The position numbers and the translations under genes were made by a program. Positions 1-12,158 of a stretch of 64,000 nucleotides of DNA are shown here, in pieces (positions within the stretch are counted from its first letter, which is position 1; every line of letters begins with the position of its first letter). The stretch is from assembly GCA_932521025.1 (NCBI GenBank), contig OW051473.1, positions 1,984,001 to 2,048,000 on the forward strand, read 5' to 3'. The notes under the pieces are model-generated. The model saw only the letters and a list, made by a program, of their open reading frames with translations. It was not told the origin of the DNA and did not search any database. This DNA comes from Oscheius onirici (lineage: Eukaryota; Nematoda; Chromadorea; Rhabditida; Rhabditidae).

Positions 1-40
1 AAACGTAATTGGTTCGAAAGAAAATTATCTGGAATTTCAG

Positions 41-886
41 ACGTTTGTTATTTGTTCCCTTTTTCTATCTTACTACCAGCTTGATAACGGCCTTATCCTT
101 CTACTACTTCCGATCAGACGAAACCGTAAAAACGTACTCTTATACAAAGAATTTTTTGTAGACTCTTCGGCGATTTGGTGCAGAGCACAATGTTACAAGC
201 CTGTTTCGGGGTATAAACGAGGAAAAGGACATGATTATCGCATTCAACTCGTATCATCCAAATATTCATTTCTACTGTGTGTTTTTCTTAAAGAATATAT
301 TAAGACAAACTTTAGCAATAGGAGCTTGCATAATTGCATTACTTGTACCAACTTTTTTAATAGTTTTTGTGAGTGTACTCTACCGGTATTCGGACATCGA
401 GACCAACCGCAACTTTTCGACGGAAATGATCACGCTACAGAAGAATGTCACGATACTTTTGGTCTTAAACGTAAGTTGTATAAACTGGCCCAAAATACTG
501 TTCAGTGCTTTGCGCTTTTCTGTTCTGTGACGATCCCAATGTGCGGAGTTGTTATTATCTGCCGCTACCACAGCATATTTTCCAGTACGGAAACGGTATT
601 TCTAAAATACTTGGGCAGCTACGCTATGTTGTCACACCCAATTTTGATCTCATGCTTGACTCTATGGTTTGTTCATCCCTATCGTCTGTTTTTGCGCATG
701 CTGGCTTACTCATCCCTCCCGAAGTGGTGCTTACCTGAGAATCGCTCAGCTGTGACACCTGTCAGATGGCAGGTGCATGAAAGTCAGCCAAACTTCAACA
801 ACATACGACGAATTTCCGAAGTCAACAGCCAGAGGATAAGAGCATCCACTGCACCTGTCAGGGCAACCTACTTTAATTACCGTTAA
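41..886 (+). CDS. Chemoreceptor-like 7TM protein, 3' part only
   Basis: The last exons of a serpentine receptor reach into the window from the left. An exon beginning after the acceptor at position 40 encodes a hydrophobic segment. A longer exon (about 183-470) encodes an extracellular stretch and a TM segment, and after a short GTAAGT...TTCAG intron (about 471-504) the last exon gives two more TM segments. The final TM ends in LTLWFVHPYR, the typical inner end of TM7 in nematode chemoreceptors, followed by a 60-residue basic cytoplasmic tail to a TAA at 884-886. The junction between the first two visible exons could not be phased cleanly, so the 5' portion may be degenerate or hold an unseen exon. 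The family within the serpentine superfamily is not assigned; it differs from the Str-like receptors to its right. Role by family: sensory-neuron GPCR. Confidence 0.6.
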   Translation, partial: TFVICSLFLSYYQLDNGLILLLLPIRRNRKNVLLYKEFFVDSSAIWCRAQCYKPVSGYKRGKGHDYRIQLVSSKYSFLLCVFLKEYIKTNFSNRSLHNCITCTNFFNSFCECTLPVFGHRDQPQLFDGNDHATEECHDTFGLKRKLYKLAQNTVQCFALFCSVTIPMCGVVIICRYHSIFSSTETVFLKYLGSYAMLSHPILISCLTLWFVHPYRLFLRMLAYSSLPKWCLPENRSAVTPVRWQVHESQPNFNNIRRISEVNSQRIRASTAPVRATYFNYR

Positions 887-3064
887 ATACAATGTGAACT
901 TTGATAAATGCGCTAAAGATATGTGAAAAGCGTTTTTCCTACAGTGCACACGTTTTGCAGAAGTAGAAACTCGGAACGCACGATTGGCGATTTTACATTT
1001 GTTCTTATCGAGTATGCCTTCGATATACGTCGATATGGCGCGGTGGGCCTCCAGATATGAGAATGTGTGGTAGAGACGGAGAGGAAGAACTGGACAGTTT
1101 CCAACCGGATGAAACTACAGAAAAATGCGCAGATACAGAAATTAAGTACATGCTACTGCCACTTTACATCTCCCTTTTCGAAATTGGCAAAAATCTCTGT
1201 GCGCCGGCTACTGCTGGTCGACCACTCGATAAGAGACGCCGAGAATATTCGACGGAAGGTGTCTGGAATTGTATTCAAAACCCTAGTTCAAACCACTAGA
1301 ACAGAAAAACAGTAGCAATCCGACCCGCTGCTGATTCTGACCTCAGGCTTTGAAAATTATTGTAGTTATAGAGAAAAACAAGCTAAAATTGATGTCCAGA
1401 ACAATTTAAAGGAGCTGCAGAAAACCTTGAGAGAAAGATTTTTATAGAAACGTATTTTAGCTTTGAAGAGAAGCAATCATTTTAAAACGAAACCTCAACC
1501 TTTTTACAGTTGGACCAAACAGAATAATCCGATCAAAACTCGTGTAAACTGTTTCTGCAAGGCCAGCAGCTTCTGTGGTTCTTAAAATAACTCCGTAACG
1601 CTTTTAGGATCGTCTGCTGTTCGGGTTCCAGTCCGAGCTCTACGTTGAGCTGAGAATAGTTTCCGATCTATTGTGCTCAACATAGTTATGTCTATTCTCT
1701 CCAAACGCAGAAAATTTTCTTACTGACAGTGACGAATCAAGGTATTTCTTCGGGGTTTTTCTGCAGCAGGCTGTCTTTATTTCATTGTCAATAACGCTCA
1801 AATAGTATTTGTACCCAATCAGGAAAACCGTTTCGTTATAGTGCACATATGTACATTCAGATACTACCCGCCATACGGACATTTTGACGTTTGTTTGGGA
1901 ATACAAACTTTGTTTGATTTGATTCCCTTCCAGAACAGATATCTGGCCTCAGTTCCCTTCGACTACTCGTCATGCCCAGCCAGTTTAGATCTACCCTTAG
2001 AATGATCTTGTATCCCCTTCCAGTATTTTTGATTTCCTCAATAAAGTGATTCTGAGTACCTGTTAGAAACCGTGAAACGTTAATGTTCATTTGTTCCTTG
2101 AATCCTTATTTGAACCATGGACCCTAGCTTGAGTTCAGGTCAAAAACTTTAATATTCATCTGGAAGATGCATATGAATCGCCGGCTAAAAAGTTCCACTA
2201 TGGAAATAAGCAGCGTCGATCACCTCGATGTCTCTAGGATTACAACTCAATTCATCAAAATATACTTTTACTCTAACTTTGGCTTCTGATCAATGAGAAA
2301 CGAACCTTTTCGAAGCATATTTTTCAAAGTGCAAACATTATGCATCATGCACACTGAATGAAAGCATTAAGTTTAAAAATTAAAAGTTTTTTGTCCATTT
2401 CTGCTTTGACGTTTCTAGTCCACAGATTTTGTGCGTAAACGGAATAATCGGTGTTTTTCGAGTCTCTAATAAGTGGGGAAGGATGAATAATAGCTAGCTA
2501 TAGATATAGGAAAGAAAGTTTTGTGAATAAAGCCACTTCCTGTACGACTTTTCTTCAGATCGTCCCCCCCCCTTTTTTTTAGAAAAATTGTTGGCACCTT
2601 TTATTACAAACTAGGTCACTACTATAAAACTTGAGTAGATGGAGGAAGTGTACTGAAAGTTTTTTCACTCCTGACATGTGATTATTCTTTTAATGCAGTT
2701 GAGTCCACTTATGAGTAAAATTATGTCGTTATAACTTCACTTATTAGATTTTAACTTGCTGACTAGAGGAACTAATTGTGTTTCCTCAAATTTCCCACAG
2801 AGTAAGTATTTTGACGTGAAAGCTTGCCTGAATCGACAAAGATCTTTACAAGGCCAGACGGCCTTTCTAAGGCCTTTCTAATCTAGTCCACTTTTGACTC
2901 TTAGATCATATTTTACACACGCATTCACTCTGAATACCATCTTTGTATTATTTCCCCCAATGTTAATCCTATTTATCTTTAGCCTTGTTTCCTATACTCG
3001 TACACTTCGCAGAGTTCATATTTTTGCTGAATACATAACGATCAACTGCGGACTTTTTTCCGGA
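887..3064. other. Intergenic, no supportable gene
   Basis: This 2.2-kb stretch is AT-rich and stop-dense. It holds a homopolymer run (poly-C then poly-T, about 2564-2580) and two overlapping minus-strand open frames (1640-2090) without recognisable similarity or good splice signals. The 3' end probably includes the promoter of the receptor starting at 3065. Confidence 0.4.
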
Positions 3065-4189
3065 ATGAACAGTTTCACCACTATACTCAAGTCTCACATA
3101 AGGCCTCATACACAGCTTCCTTTAATGTGCATTGAAATAATTGGCATAATTCTTAATGGATGTCTCATTGCTGTTATCATATTCAGGTTTTCGAACAGAA
3201 ATACGTTTTATAGTGTCTTAAGGAAAAATCTTCTCGGCATCTACAGATTCTTGCTACTGGCTTACACAATGGTTGGATTTTGTGCTATGTCCATTCTGAC
3301 AGTTACGGTTCCAGTAAGTTTTGTATCTTTAACCACGATTCAGGTGCTTCTTTCCAGCAAAAATGGAGCATTTGCCGCCAACAGTATTGTTCTGTTCTCA
3401 AAAGAAGTCACTTTTTTTCTTCTATGCTTCTTTATCTTCTGTTACAACTGTTGGTTTATAATATTAGCATATTCGTTTCTCTACCGCTGTTTGGCTGTCA
3501 GAAACTTGGAGCCCTATTTTTTCAACAGAACTGGCTACCTACTAATGTTTCTAGTCGGAATGATGGGAAGCGGGCGGTCAACGCTGATTGTCTGGAAGTA
3601 CAGTAGTCCTCCAACTGAAGTATCAGCCTTAACCACTGTGGAAAACATCTCAGGATGGAATGCTTCCAAGTTGAGCTTCATGGGGTCACAGTTTTTCGTA
3701 AGCAGCTCATGAAAAAAATACTTAAAAATGTGCTTCAGAAACCGAGTGGTACCTTAGGAAATGGTCTGCTTACTAGCTCGTCTCTTGTTATCTCTCTCAT
3801 TCCATTTCTTGTGATCATGTTGGTCTGCACATATACATATTGTAAATGGTACAAGAAGAAGATTGCGCAAGGTGTTGTGACCAAAGAAATGATGGAAAGA
3901 CAACATAGACTCTTTCACTTGCTTATTTTACAAGTAGGCGAATTAGCAAGGTCTAGTGAATTTCTTCCAGACAGTCACTCCAATCACCTTCTCATACACA
4001 CCACCTATGATAGATCACATCTTATCACTAATTGGTGTGACACTTCCTGACAGTGTCAACCTTTTCATGTCGTCGTTGTTGTTTGTTTCTCAAATTCTGG
4101 ATCCCATCTGGATAATGTGGTTCATCGTAGATTACAGAAAAACTATTTTTTGTTGTTTTGGCTCAAAGAAGGAGCAAAATAGCTTTTAA
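3065..4189 (+). CDS. Str-like serpentine chemoreceptor (7TM GPCR)
   Basis: Five exons (3065-3186, 3223-3313, 3344-3697, 3739-3933, 3971-4189) give about 326 aa with seven hydrophobic segments. Diagnostic pieces are the TM3/ICL2 motif LYRCLAVRN, an ECL2 with N-linked sites ending in LSFMGSQFF, the cytoplasmic RLFHLLILQ before TM6, and DPIWIMWFIVDYR at the end of TM7, which match the Str/Srj branch of nematode chemoreceptors. All introns are 30-41 bp. The intron at 3187-3222 ends in TTAAG rather than TTTCAG but is placed where three neighbouring paralogues also have one. The start was chosen at the ATG preceding TM1 at the same distance as in the paralogues; an earlier in-frame start is possible. 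Likely expressed in chemosensory neurons; ligand unknown. Confidence 0.8.
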
Positions 4190-5801
4190 ATTTTCTAGAT
4201 TGTATAATATTTTTAATAGAATTTTTGTCTGGTTGAGCGAATTGTTAAATGATATGCAGGTTGCGATAAAGTATTGTCAAGAGGATGTTACGCCTTGAAA
4301 TGACCGTTTCGCATTGCTAGGAAGCTTGTTCTCAAAACGGACACTGCCATTGTGATGTCTGTTTTATGGTTCATCGTGAAGCTCGACATTAAATCTGATA
4401 CAAGAAGCAAAGTTATCAACAAACCATGTTCAAATGCCGTATCCATATCCATTTGGAATTACAGAAACGTTTGCAAAAATAATACAATTTATGTGAAAGT
4501 TTCTTGAAAATAGGCTGCAATTGAATATGAAGGAGACTCCTGCTGAAAACGAATTTTAAACTCATATACGTCTATGTGAAGACAGATTAGTTAAAACTGC
4601 TAACATGAGGCAAATCTCAAGAAAACTACTAAAAGCAAAAAGTTTCGACTCCTGGGAAAAACTAATTTCAGAATGCAACTTTTTTTTCCAGTCTGTGCAC
4701 TCTGACTATTTGCAGAATTAACCCTTTGGATGATACGAACTGCTTCAACTCTTTCTGATTGTTTGGTTTTTGTATACTCTACCAGATTAAGTTTCAATTG
4801 GTCACAGATAACTGTGGAATTGAACAAAAAGTACAATCCCGCCGTGTGCTCTTTCTCATGCATTTCGTGAAGTTATTGCCTGTTTTACAGAGTAATTGAG
4901 CAATAAAATTAAACTATATTTCGTTTTTTACAGGTTTGCCAGTTATTCGGTCAAGAATTCTGATCAAGAAAAGTACTTTTGCCCCACATTTTCAAAAAAA
5001 TTCAATCGCATATCGTTTTGAGTCAATCACTGCTGTACGCACAAACATTGCGCGTGAGTCTCTGAAAATAACTAGCAGCTGCTACATTTTTGTTGATACT
5101 GTAGCTATTGCAAGTACATTCGCATTGAAAGCAGTTGCATGTAAAAGTTTCTGTTTTTACAAACACTAGCTCTTAAAGATAGGAACGTTCCAGAAGCCAA
5201 GACCATCGGATTTCTAGTCATCTGTTTGCTAAAAAAAATTTGCCATTTGTACACTACAATGCATCTTTGAGCCAGATTATTCAACAGCGTACTTCCTGCA
5301 AATCTCGTACCTAATTTCATTAAATCCCTATTCATTTGAAACTCGCATCTTCCCAATTAGCACCTTCTCTAATAAGCACTTCTTTTGAATGGACAGAGTG
5401 TTGGACCTGATTACTTTCTCTGCAGAAGCACATAATAATTACACTTGCCCTTTGTACGTTCTTGAATTGAGAGGAAGAATGCTTATTACCGCAAAATTCC
5501 CCTCACATGATATCACGTCCACACTTTTTCCTCTGTTATCATAGAAACCTCGAAGAAGAAGAGCTAAGAAATTGCTCATTTTTGCCGCGGAAGCGCTGTA
5601 TCAACGGAAGAGATTTTCAGACGTAAGAAACAGTTTCTTGGCTCATTTAAATACATCTCGACACATTTTAATTACTGCGAGCAGCTGAAAGCGCCTTTTC
5701 GTGTATAATTTAACTGTTGTCATAACCTCGTGACCATTTTTAAAAATTACTATGTTTGCATACCTTCAGATTCTTTACTCTAACCATATTTTTCAGAGAA
5801 A
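4190..5801. other. Intergenic between two receptors
   Basis: No coding signal could be supported on either strand. Short open frames at 4600-4863 (-) and 4936-5169 (+) have no recognisable similarity. The last few hundred bases, with the acceptor-like TTTTTCAG at about 5789-5796 directly before the next ATG, probably hold the promoter and a trans-splice site of the receptor at 5802. Confidence 0.35.
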
Positions 5802-7234
5802 ATGCTTTGCTTCAGCTCTTTAGTGCATCAACTTCCGATTGTCATCATCAGCTTGCTAGGAATAGTACTTAATACGGCTCTGATCGTAGTAATTCTTTTC
5901 AGGTACCCTATTTGAAGTTATCTGTGTTTAAAATAAGCTAGCAAAAATTTGCATACTTTAGTTTTTAAGCGATTTGCTCGTGAGGAACCTTAGGAACCGT
6001 TTATACAAGCTTTTGTTCACAAATAATAGAGTTTCGATCTTATTAAAAAATATAGAACATAAAAGCTGTTAACTTCTGTTAGCCGGGTGTTAGCTTTATT
6101 TTATTGTCAATCTCAGCTTAAGAATTAGGAGAATGCACAAGCAAAACACAACCAGTCAAAAAAATTATATTTTTGAGGCTTTGAAGATATTCGTATAGTT
6201 TTAAAAATTGTAGAACAAAATTGGCGAAAGTACACAGTGAAAATTGTTTCAGAAAAAGCAACCTTATGGGTGTTTATAAAAACCTGTTGTTAGCATACAC
6301 GTTTGTTGGTCTATTTTCAAGCGGCATTTTCTTTTTCACTGTACCGGTAATTTCGACTACAACTCCAAAAATAAGTTCTCACTTCAGATTATGATGAAAT
6401 CCAAACTCGGAATTTTCATGGTCGCCTCATCCACATTTCTTCCCAAACACGTCAATTTTCTACTCATGTGTGCTTTCCCTGTTTGCTACATTGTTTGGGA
6501 ACTAATCCTCGTCTATTCCTTTATATATCGCTGCTTATCGGTTCGCAACAAGGAGAAATTGGTCTTTCATCGGACTGGAACTCTTGTGATGATACTAGTT
6601 TCTGTCATGGCTGCAATTTTATTGGAGTTTGTGTTCATTTTAATGGAACCGGGTAATGCTTCAAAAGAACTACTCGCACCTACGGTGCTTCGTATTTTGC
6701 AAAGAAACATTACCGGTTTTTCTGTTATGGGTGAAGATTACTTTGTGAGTCTTGTTAAAGGAATGGCTTATCTTTTTTTGCAGACAATCGAAGGCCATAG
6801 AACAAAAAGTACTTACGTCGGAGCTGGATACATGATCTTTATGTTTGTCAGCACGATAACAATGATTTGCTGCACATGGAACTTCTACAAGTGGTATGAC
6901 AGCAAATCAGCTTCGGTAGTGACAAAAAAGTTCCAAAGAAGACTTTTCTTTTTACTACTCCTACAGGTATATCTCTTTGTTAGTAATAATAACATGGTTT
7001 CAGACAATTACACCAATGATATTTTCCTATCTGCCAGCTCTCGTAATTTTTGTGGCAAGTCTGCTGCAACTACCCTTGTCCGAAATTCACCTGATTCTTA
7101 TCACTGCGTCCTTGGGAATATCTCACATTTTGGATCCAGTCTGGATTTTTTGCTTTGTGACCGACTACCGAAGAATGGTCGTTCCTAGAAAAGGAGGCAG
7201 TCACTACATTCTATCGGTAGAGGCATCAACCTAG
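5802..7234 (+). CDS. Str-like serpentine chemoreceptor (7TM GPCR)
   Basis: Five exons: 5802-5902, about 6254-6346, 6388-6744, 6784-6966 and 7004-7234, about 321 aa. It is a paralogue of the receptor at 3065-4189: the same intron positions and phases, TM1 preceded by HQLPI, ICL2 motif IYRCLSVRNKEK, an ECL2 ending in FSVMGEDYF, RRLFFLLLLQ before TM6 and DPVWIFCFVTDYR after TM7. The first intron is unusually long for this window (351 bp); all others are 37-41 bp. The ATG lies six bases after TTTTTCAG, consistent with an SL trans-splice acceptor. An AATAAA lies at 7283-7288, about 50 bases after the stop, so the 3' end is well defined. No frame disruption seen. Confidence 0.82.
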
Positions 7235-7436
7235 CCACAGAAAATAGTCTTCGAAATACAGTCTTATATCATCATATACGCTAATAAACATTCGGTAGCA
7301 TACTGCAAAAAAGGGCTAGAATCGAATTTCTGTTTTTTGTTTTATGCGGCATTTTTGTTCAGCGGAAAATTGTGTTTAGCGTAGAACTGAAAAACTGTCT
7401 AAACCATCGCTCTCAATTAACAAAATGTCAAAGTAT

Positions 7437-8661
7437 TTATTTTGAATTACTTCGGGCAAGGCTGTGTTCTGTTGCGTAGACGACTTCTCGTGACGGTTTT
7501 TTATATCGGCAAAACAGCGAGTTCCTGTAGTCTGTGATAAACAAGAAAATCCAAATGGGATCCAGCATCTGCGTTATCGTCAACATGAACGACAACACAT
7601 AGTTGACAGCATCTGTCACATCAATCGAGTAAAACGTCAATGCCGTAACGGCTAGAGCAGGTGCAAACGAGAATACCAGTGGGGTGACCGTCTGAAAATG
7701 AAACTTGGCGATAACAATCATAAATTAAAGTGTACCTGAAGAATTAATAGCAAAAATAGCCGTTTTTGTTGTGCCCGAGTTGTATCAGATCCAACTCCTT
7801 TTGTAAGTTTCTTCTTGTACCACGAATAAAAATTGTAGGTACAAAAGCCCATAGTGACGCAACAGACCAGTACAAACCCGACATGAGAGATACAATGCCA
7901 AAACCCGTTTCCAAATGACCCATCAGTATTCTGAGCAAAGTTTGTGTCATGTTTTCAACCAACTTACATAAAATTCTCCGCCAACAAAAGATAAAGTATG
8001 AACATCTCGACCTGTTACATTATAGACCCGATCCGCCAAAGTATTTAAGGTTTCCACACTTGGTCCAAAGTTCCAGCAAATGAACAAAAAGCCTTCTGCC
8101 GTAAGTAGCGCAAACAGAATCATCAAAATCCATCCATTACGGTTGAAGAGAAGTTTTTCTTTGTTTCTGACAGCCAAGCATCGGTAGATAAACGAGAATG
8201 TGAGGATCAGAGCCCACATTACATAGCAGACGGAGAAGGTGTAGATTGCAGCTGTGGTGAGAGTTTTAGGGACACGCTGCACGGTATTATAGAATAGAAG
8301 ACCACGCGAGGTTGGCATTACTACCTGTAAGCACAATTTTATAAACTTTTTTTGATTATAGTTTAACAAAAAGATGTAAACAAAGCTGTCCATGCCACTT
8401 ACCGGCAATGTCACGACGAGAGATAGACTCGACAAAAATCCGATACAGGTGTAAACAAGCAGCAAATTTTTATAGGCTCCAAGTACTTTTTCTGACCTAA
8501 AACTGTTGTTCAAACATAAACTGATGGGATGACCTCAGTAAAATGATGATAATAAGTACTCCATGGAGAATAACTGCAACTCCAGTGAAAAATGTTACTG
8601 GTAGTTGAATTACTGGGTTGACCATGTCCAAAAAGCAAGAGTGGAAAATCTGATGCTTCAT
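7437..8661 (-). CDS. Str-like serpentine chemoreceptor (7TM GPCR)
   Basis: Minus-strand exons 8661-8534, 8496-8403, 8324-7968, 7930-7736 and 7691-7437 encode about 342 aa. Exon lengths (94, 357 and 195 nt for exons 2-4) are identical to those of the receptor at 9853-11334, and nearly those of the + strand paralogues. Motifs: FIYRCLAVRNKEK in ICL2, an N-glycosylation site followed by LSFVGGEFY in ECL2, KRLFLLLILQ before TM6, and DPIWIFLFITDYR after TM7. The gene is tail-to-tail with the receptor ending at 7234 (about 200 bp apart), so one of the two was inverted after duplication. A CTTTCAG lies just upstream of the ATG. The frame is intact throughout. Confidence 0.82.
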
Positions 8662-9852
8662 TTGGTACTGAAAGAATACGATTAATGGTTTTCCGAGAGG
8701 ATAATGCACATTGTGTAAAAAGACACTGCTCAGAAACAAAAACAGGGGCAAAAACAAAATTGAAGACTAATTTATGTTTGTCACTAGGCCCTAATGTTAC
8801 TCCGGCAGGAAAGGTGTAAAAAATATATGGACAGAAGCATGTTCACGGCAATATGTCACCAGTTTAGAGAACAACGATTGATAATTAATACTAAATGAGG
8901 GCTTTGACTGAAAATCAAAGCTGGACTGAGGGAGAAATCTCAAGAGATCTCCGACAGGGAAGATGCTTTTTGCGAAGAACAGTTTCCATGACATCTTCAG
9001 GTCTAGACAAAAACACGCTCAATTGCACAATTAGTTCCATGGTTCATCTTACAAAGAAAAAGATATAGTGTGACTCCAGATGGGTTTTTCTTTGACAGCA
9101 GATCTGTAAGGGCACAGATATGATTTGCGACAATCTGTTTTGAAGCAGCAGCGGTTTCTGTGGGTGTTAAACGATAACCACAGGGTCTGTAAAGCGGAAA
9201 AGCCACTTACAGTAAACGAATTCTCTGGCACACCCCGTCGAACAAGATGTGGACTTGTCTGATAGGATTAGAAAATGTTACCAGGAAATTAGTGTAAAAA
9301 GTAGGTCAACTGAGTCATAAAGTCTAAATCCAGCTTGGGAAATAGGCAATCACAAAAAGGAAGTAAAATACGTTATCAAAAGAGCAAGTCTTGTGGGCCC
9401 GGAAACTCATTCTGGGGATGTAAAATTAGTTCGCATATATAAGTGCTGCTTTTCTGAGATATTTATGCCTTTATATATAGGAAAAACAAAAAGAAGGAAA
9501 AACGTCAGGTACTGTCTATATTTAGAACAAGGTAATTGTGTTGGTTTGGTAATTGTTGGTCGTCAAGAGCATTCTCCTACACTCTGGAACAGAGGAACAT
9601 TTTAATCCGGAAGACGCGTGGGAACGCTGCAAACTTTAAACTGACTGACGCCATTAGTCGACTGCTTTAAACCAATGATCCGTTTTTTTCACAAAAGTTC
9701 CTAGGAATTCGAAGTGTGTTTTCAATAGTGACTCATTTAATTGCACTCATGAATACAATTAAATGCCAGTTTGCTTACGAACTTCTCGAAGGATAAGGCA
9801 AAGATCTGCATTGAAAGAAACCAGAAACACACTTTATATGAAGTCTAATATT
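8662..9852. other. Intergenic; possible small minus-strand ORF
   Basis: Nothing here is certain. On the minus strand, 9003-9206 encodes a 60-plus-residue open frame with three cysteines (KIVANH-like context, ending NCAIERVFV then TAG). A 24-bp candidate intron would join it to a short upstream exon near 9220-9260. That intron is too short to trust and no ATG is available. The stretch 9393-9605 (+) is probably non-coding. Confidence 0.2.
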
Positions 9853-11334
9853 TTATTGGTTATTTCGCCAGGCGATATTGTGTACACGGTTTCTAAAGTC
9901 ACAACAGACACGCTTGAAAACATCTCTATACTCTTTGATAAATACGAGCATCCAAACAGGGTCCATCACATGAGCAACTGGCAGCAGACTGCTCAGAACA
10001 ACGCCAAAACTGTCCGACATTTCAATGGCCATAAGAGAGGCGGCATACTCGACAAGTATGGGTATTGAAGTGAAACAAATTGGCGATATCGTCTAAAAGA
10101 TGACACGATAATGAGGCATAGGACGAAGCTCACTTGTGCGATGAGATGCATGAAAAGACGCCTTTGCCGGGATTGTGTAGCTTTTGATAGGGAGGCAAAC
10201 ATTGTTTCTTTCGTTATATACGAGTAGAAAAGATACACGCAAAGAGACATAATAATAATTTGGGGAATTGCATAAGAAGCTAAAGATACTGATATGTAAA
10301 AGCCCGATCCAAAAGAGCCATTCTGCTCCTGAAAATAGTTCTTGCGAAATTATGTCGGTTCTGTAATTTAAAACCAAAACGGCCTGACTTTTTTTGGGTG
10401 TACAAAAAGATCAGCAAGCTGATTTGCAGAGCTTATTATCTTACCGTAAAAACGCCTCCAAGGCACGATAATTTGGTTATTTCCAGTCCAGTCAAATGAT
10501 AGACTCTTTCCCTCAGCTGCGTCATAATTTCCGGACCGGCTGGGAAAGAATATATGATTTTTGCATAGGTTAACCCAATGAAACCCATCAATCCAGTAAG
10601 AATGGCATAACCGACAGGAGTAAAAACGGCTTGTTCTTTTTGCCTAACTGCTAATGTTCTGTACATGAATGAGTAGATAAGGATCGTTGACCACATTATG
10701 TAGCCGACAATATAGGCGCAGAGAAGAATGTCGTTTATCCATTTGGTAAAATAAAGAACGGTGTTGAAATATAGAATGCCGTTAAAGGTTGTTATGGCCA
10801 TCTGAAAACGATGGATATTCAATTGACATGTTTACTCTTTCAATTTTCCCATCCATCATTACTTTAAGTGGGTTAGTTATGCGAAAATACAAATTTGAGA
10901 AAAATAGAAGAAAGAGAGATCGGAAAAAACGATGCTTGATTAACATAACAACTTGACATAACTACAAGCTTCCGCTTGAAATGTGAGAAAGAAACCAAAA
11001 TTACCGATTGGTCAACATTTTGGGAGAAAATTGAATTTAAGCAGCCACGCTGTCGTTCAATTCAGAGGAAGTAAATAAACTCACTGGCAGCGTCAGAATA
11101 ATCAGTACGGCACAGCAGACGCCAAGAATGGTAAGAGCCAACATGAAAAACTTGTAGATTCCAAAACCATTTTGAGAACTGAAAAAAGGTATTTGTTAAA
11201 GAACATTTCATATCCTCCGAAATATTTCAATGTGAACTTTACCTGAAAATTATTATTGGTATAAGCAAAGCATTCATTCCTGCTGCCGTTCCGCTCACGA
11301 TAGATATAGATATTTGAAGTGTAGTGGATATCAT
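9853..11334 (-). CDS. Str-like serpentine chemoreceptor (7TM GPCR)
   Basis: Minus-strand exons 11334-11243, 11178-11085, 10801-10445, 10328-10134 and 10092-9853 give about 325 aa. Exons 2, 3 and 4 are 94, 357 and 195 nt, exactly as in the receptor at 7437-8661, and frames agree across all junctions. Motifs: MYRTLAVRQKEQ in ICL2, LSCLGGVFT at the ECL2 end, RRLFMHLIAQ before TM6, and DPVWMLVFIKEYR after TM7. Intron 2 is longer (10802-11084). The start ATG is preceded at 11 bases by TTTTCAG, a good trans-splice acceptor. The TM1 exon is the most diverged from the paralogues. Sensory GPCR by family; ligand unknown. Confidence 0.8.
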
Positions 11335-12158
11335 TTTAAGATAACCTGAAAACTGATTATATGAACTTGAAAGCAGAGGCTATTATTGAAGATGTACTTC
11401 TTTGGCTGCTCGTGGCTAGGAACAAAAAAGTTAACTATCACATGGGGTGGTCATTACATTATAATGACTTCTAAACAAGAAGAACTTTACTTGGCGGATC
11501 ATGAAAGAAAAAGTTGTACATTTCTTAGAACGTAATGAATATTTTGACAAAATGACAGATGTTTTTGTTGCCTTTAATGAGCTGGTACACGATTGTTGGG
11601 CGTTATCATTTAAAATTTACTGAAAACGTGATCGTGAGCTCCTGTGCCGAATACAAGAGATCTTCCTGTTTCGTACCTTTAAAACGTCAATTACAAACTA
11701 ATGAACACGAACACTTGGCGTGCACATTGTGACGTGAAATTATGTGGTCTCATTAGGAAGAGGCGCACGCATTCATACAAAGATACAGAGTAAGAGTACG
11801 AGATCAAAATGGATTATCGTGGGCACTTCTCAACTACCCCGGCCTTGTAAACAAGCCCTAATTTTCCATATTTTTTTTAAACAGAAAGTGCTTCCTGTAG
11901 CATTCAAAGAGGAATCCCCTTTCACAGACGCAGTCAAAACGAAGATTGAGTAACAACAACACGAAAAAATAGGAACTTCTGGCTCTTGAAGAACACTCAA
12001 TAAATCTCTTTAATAGTCACATTCATCAAAAGCCAATCAGTAGAGGTCGGAAAATGGGAAGACGGAAAACCAACGAACAGAATAGATACTTTCCTGATAA
12101 GTTTTTACTGTTCTCGCATGAAAAATATTTTGTTGACAAACACTCGTCGATGTCAACT
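11335..12158. other. Intergenic
   Basis: No coding region or RNA gene supported. It separates the 5' end of one minus-strand receptor from the 3' end of the next. The plus-strand frame at 11744-11953 has no similarity or splice context. Confidence 0.3.

Noticed and set aside
1640-2090. Two overlapping minus-strand frames that might be a small gene
   Set aside because: No similarity, no clean splice pair, and composition like the surrounding non-coding DNA.
9003-9260. Cysteine-containing minus-strand frame, possible small secreted peptide
   Set aside because: Needs a 24-bp intron and has no start codon; kept only as a note.
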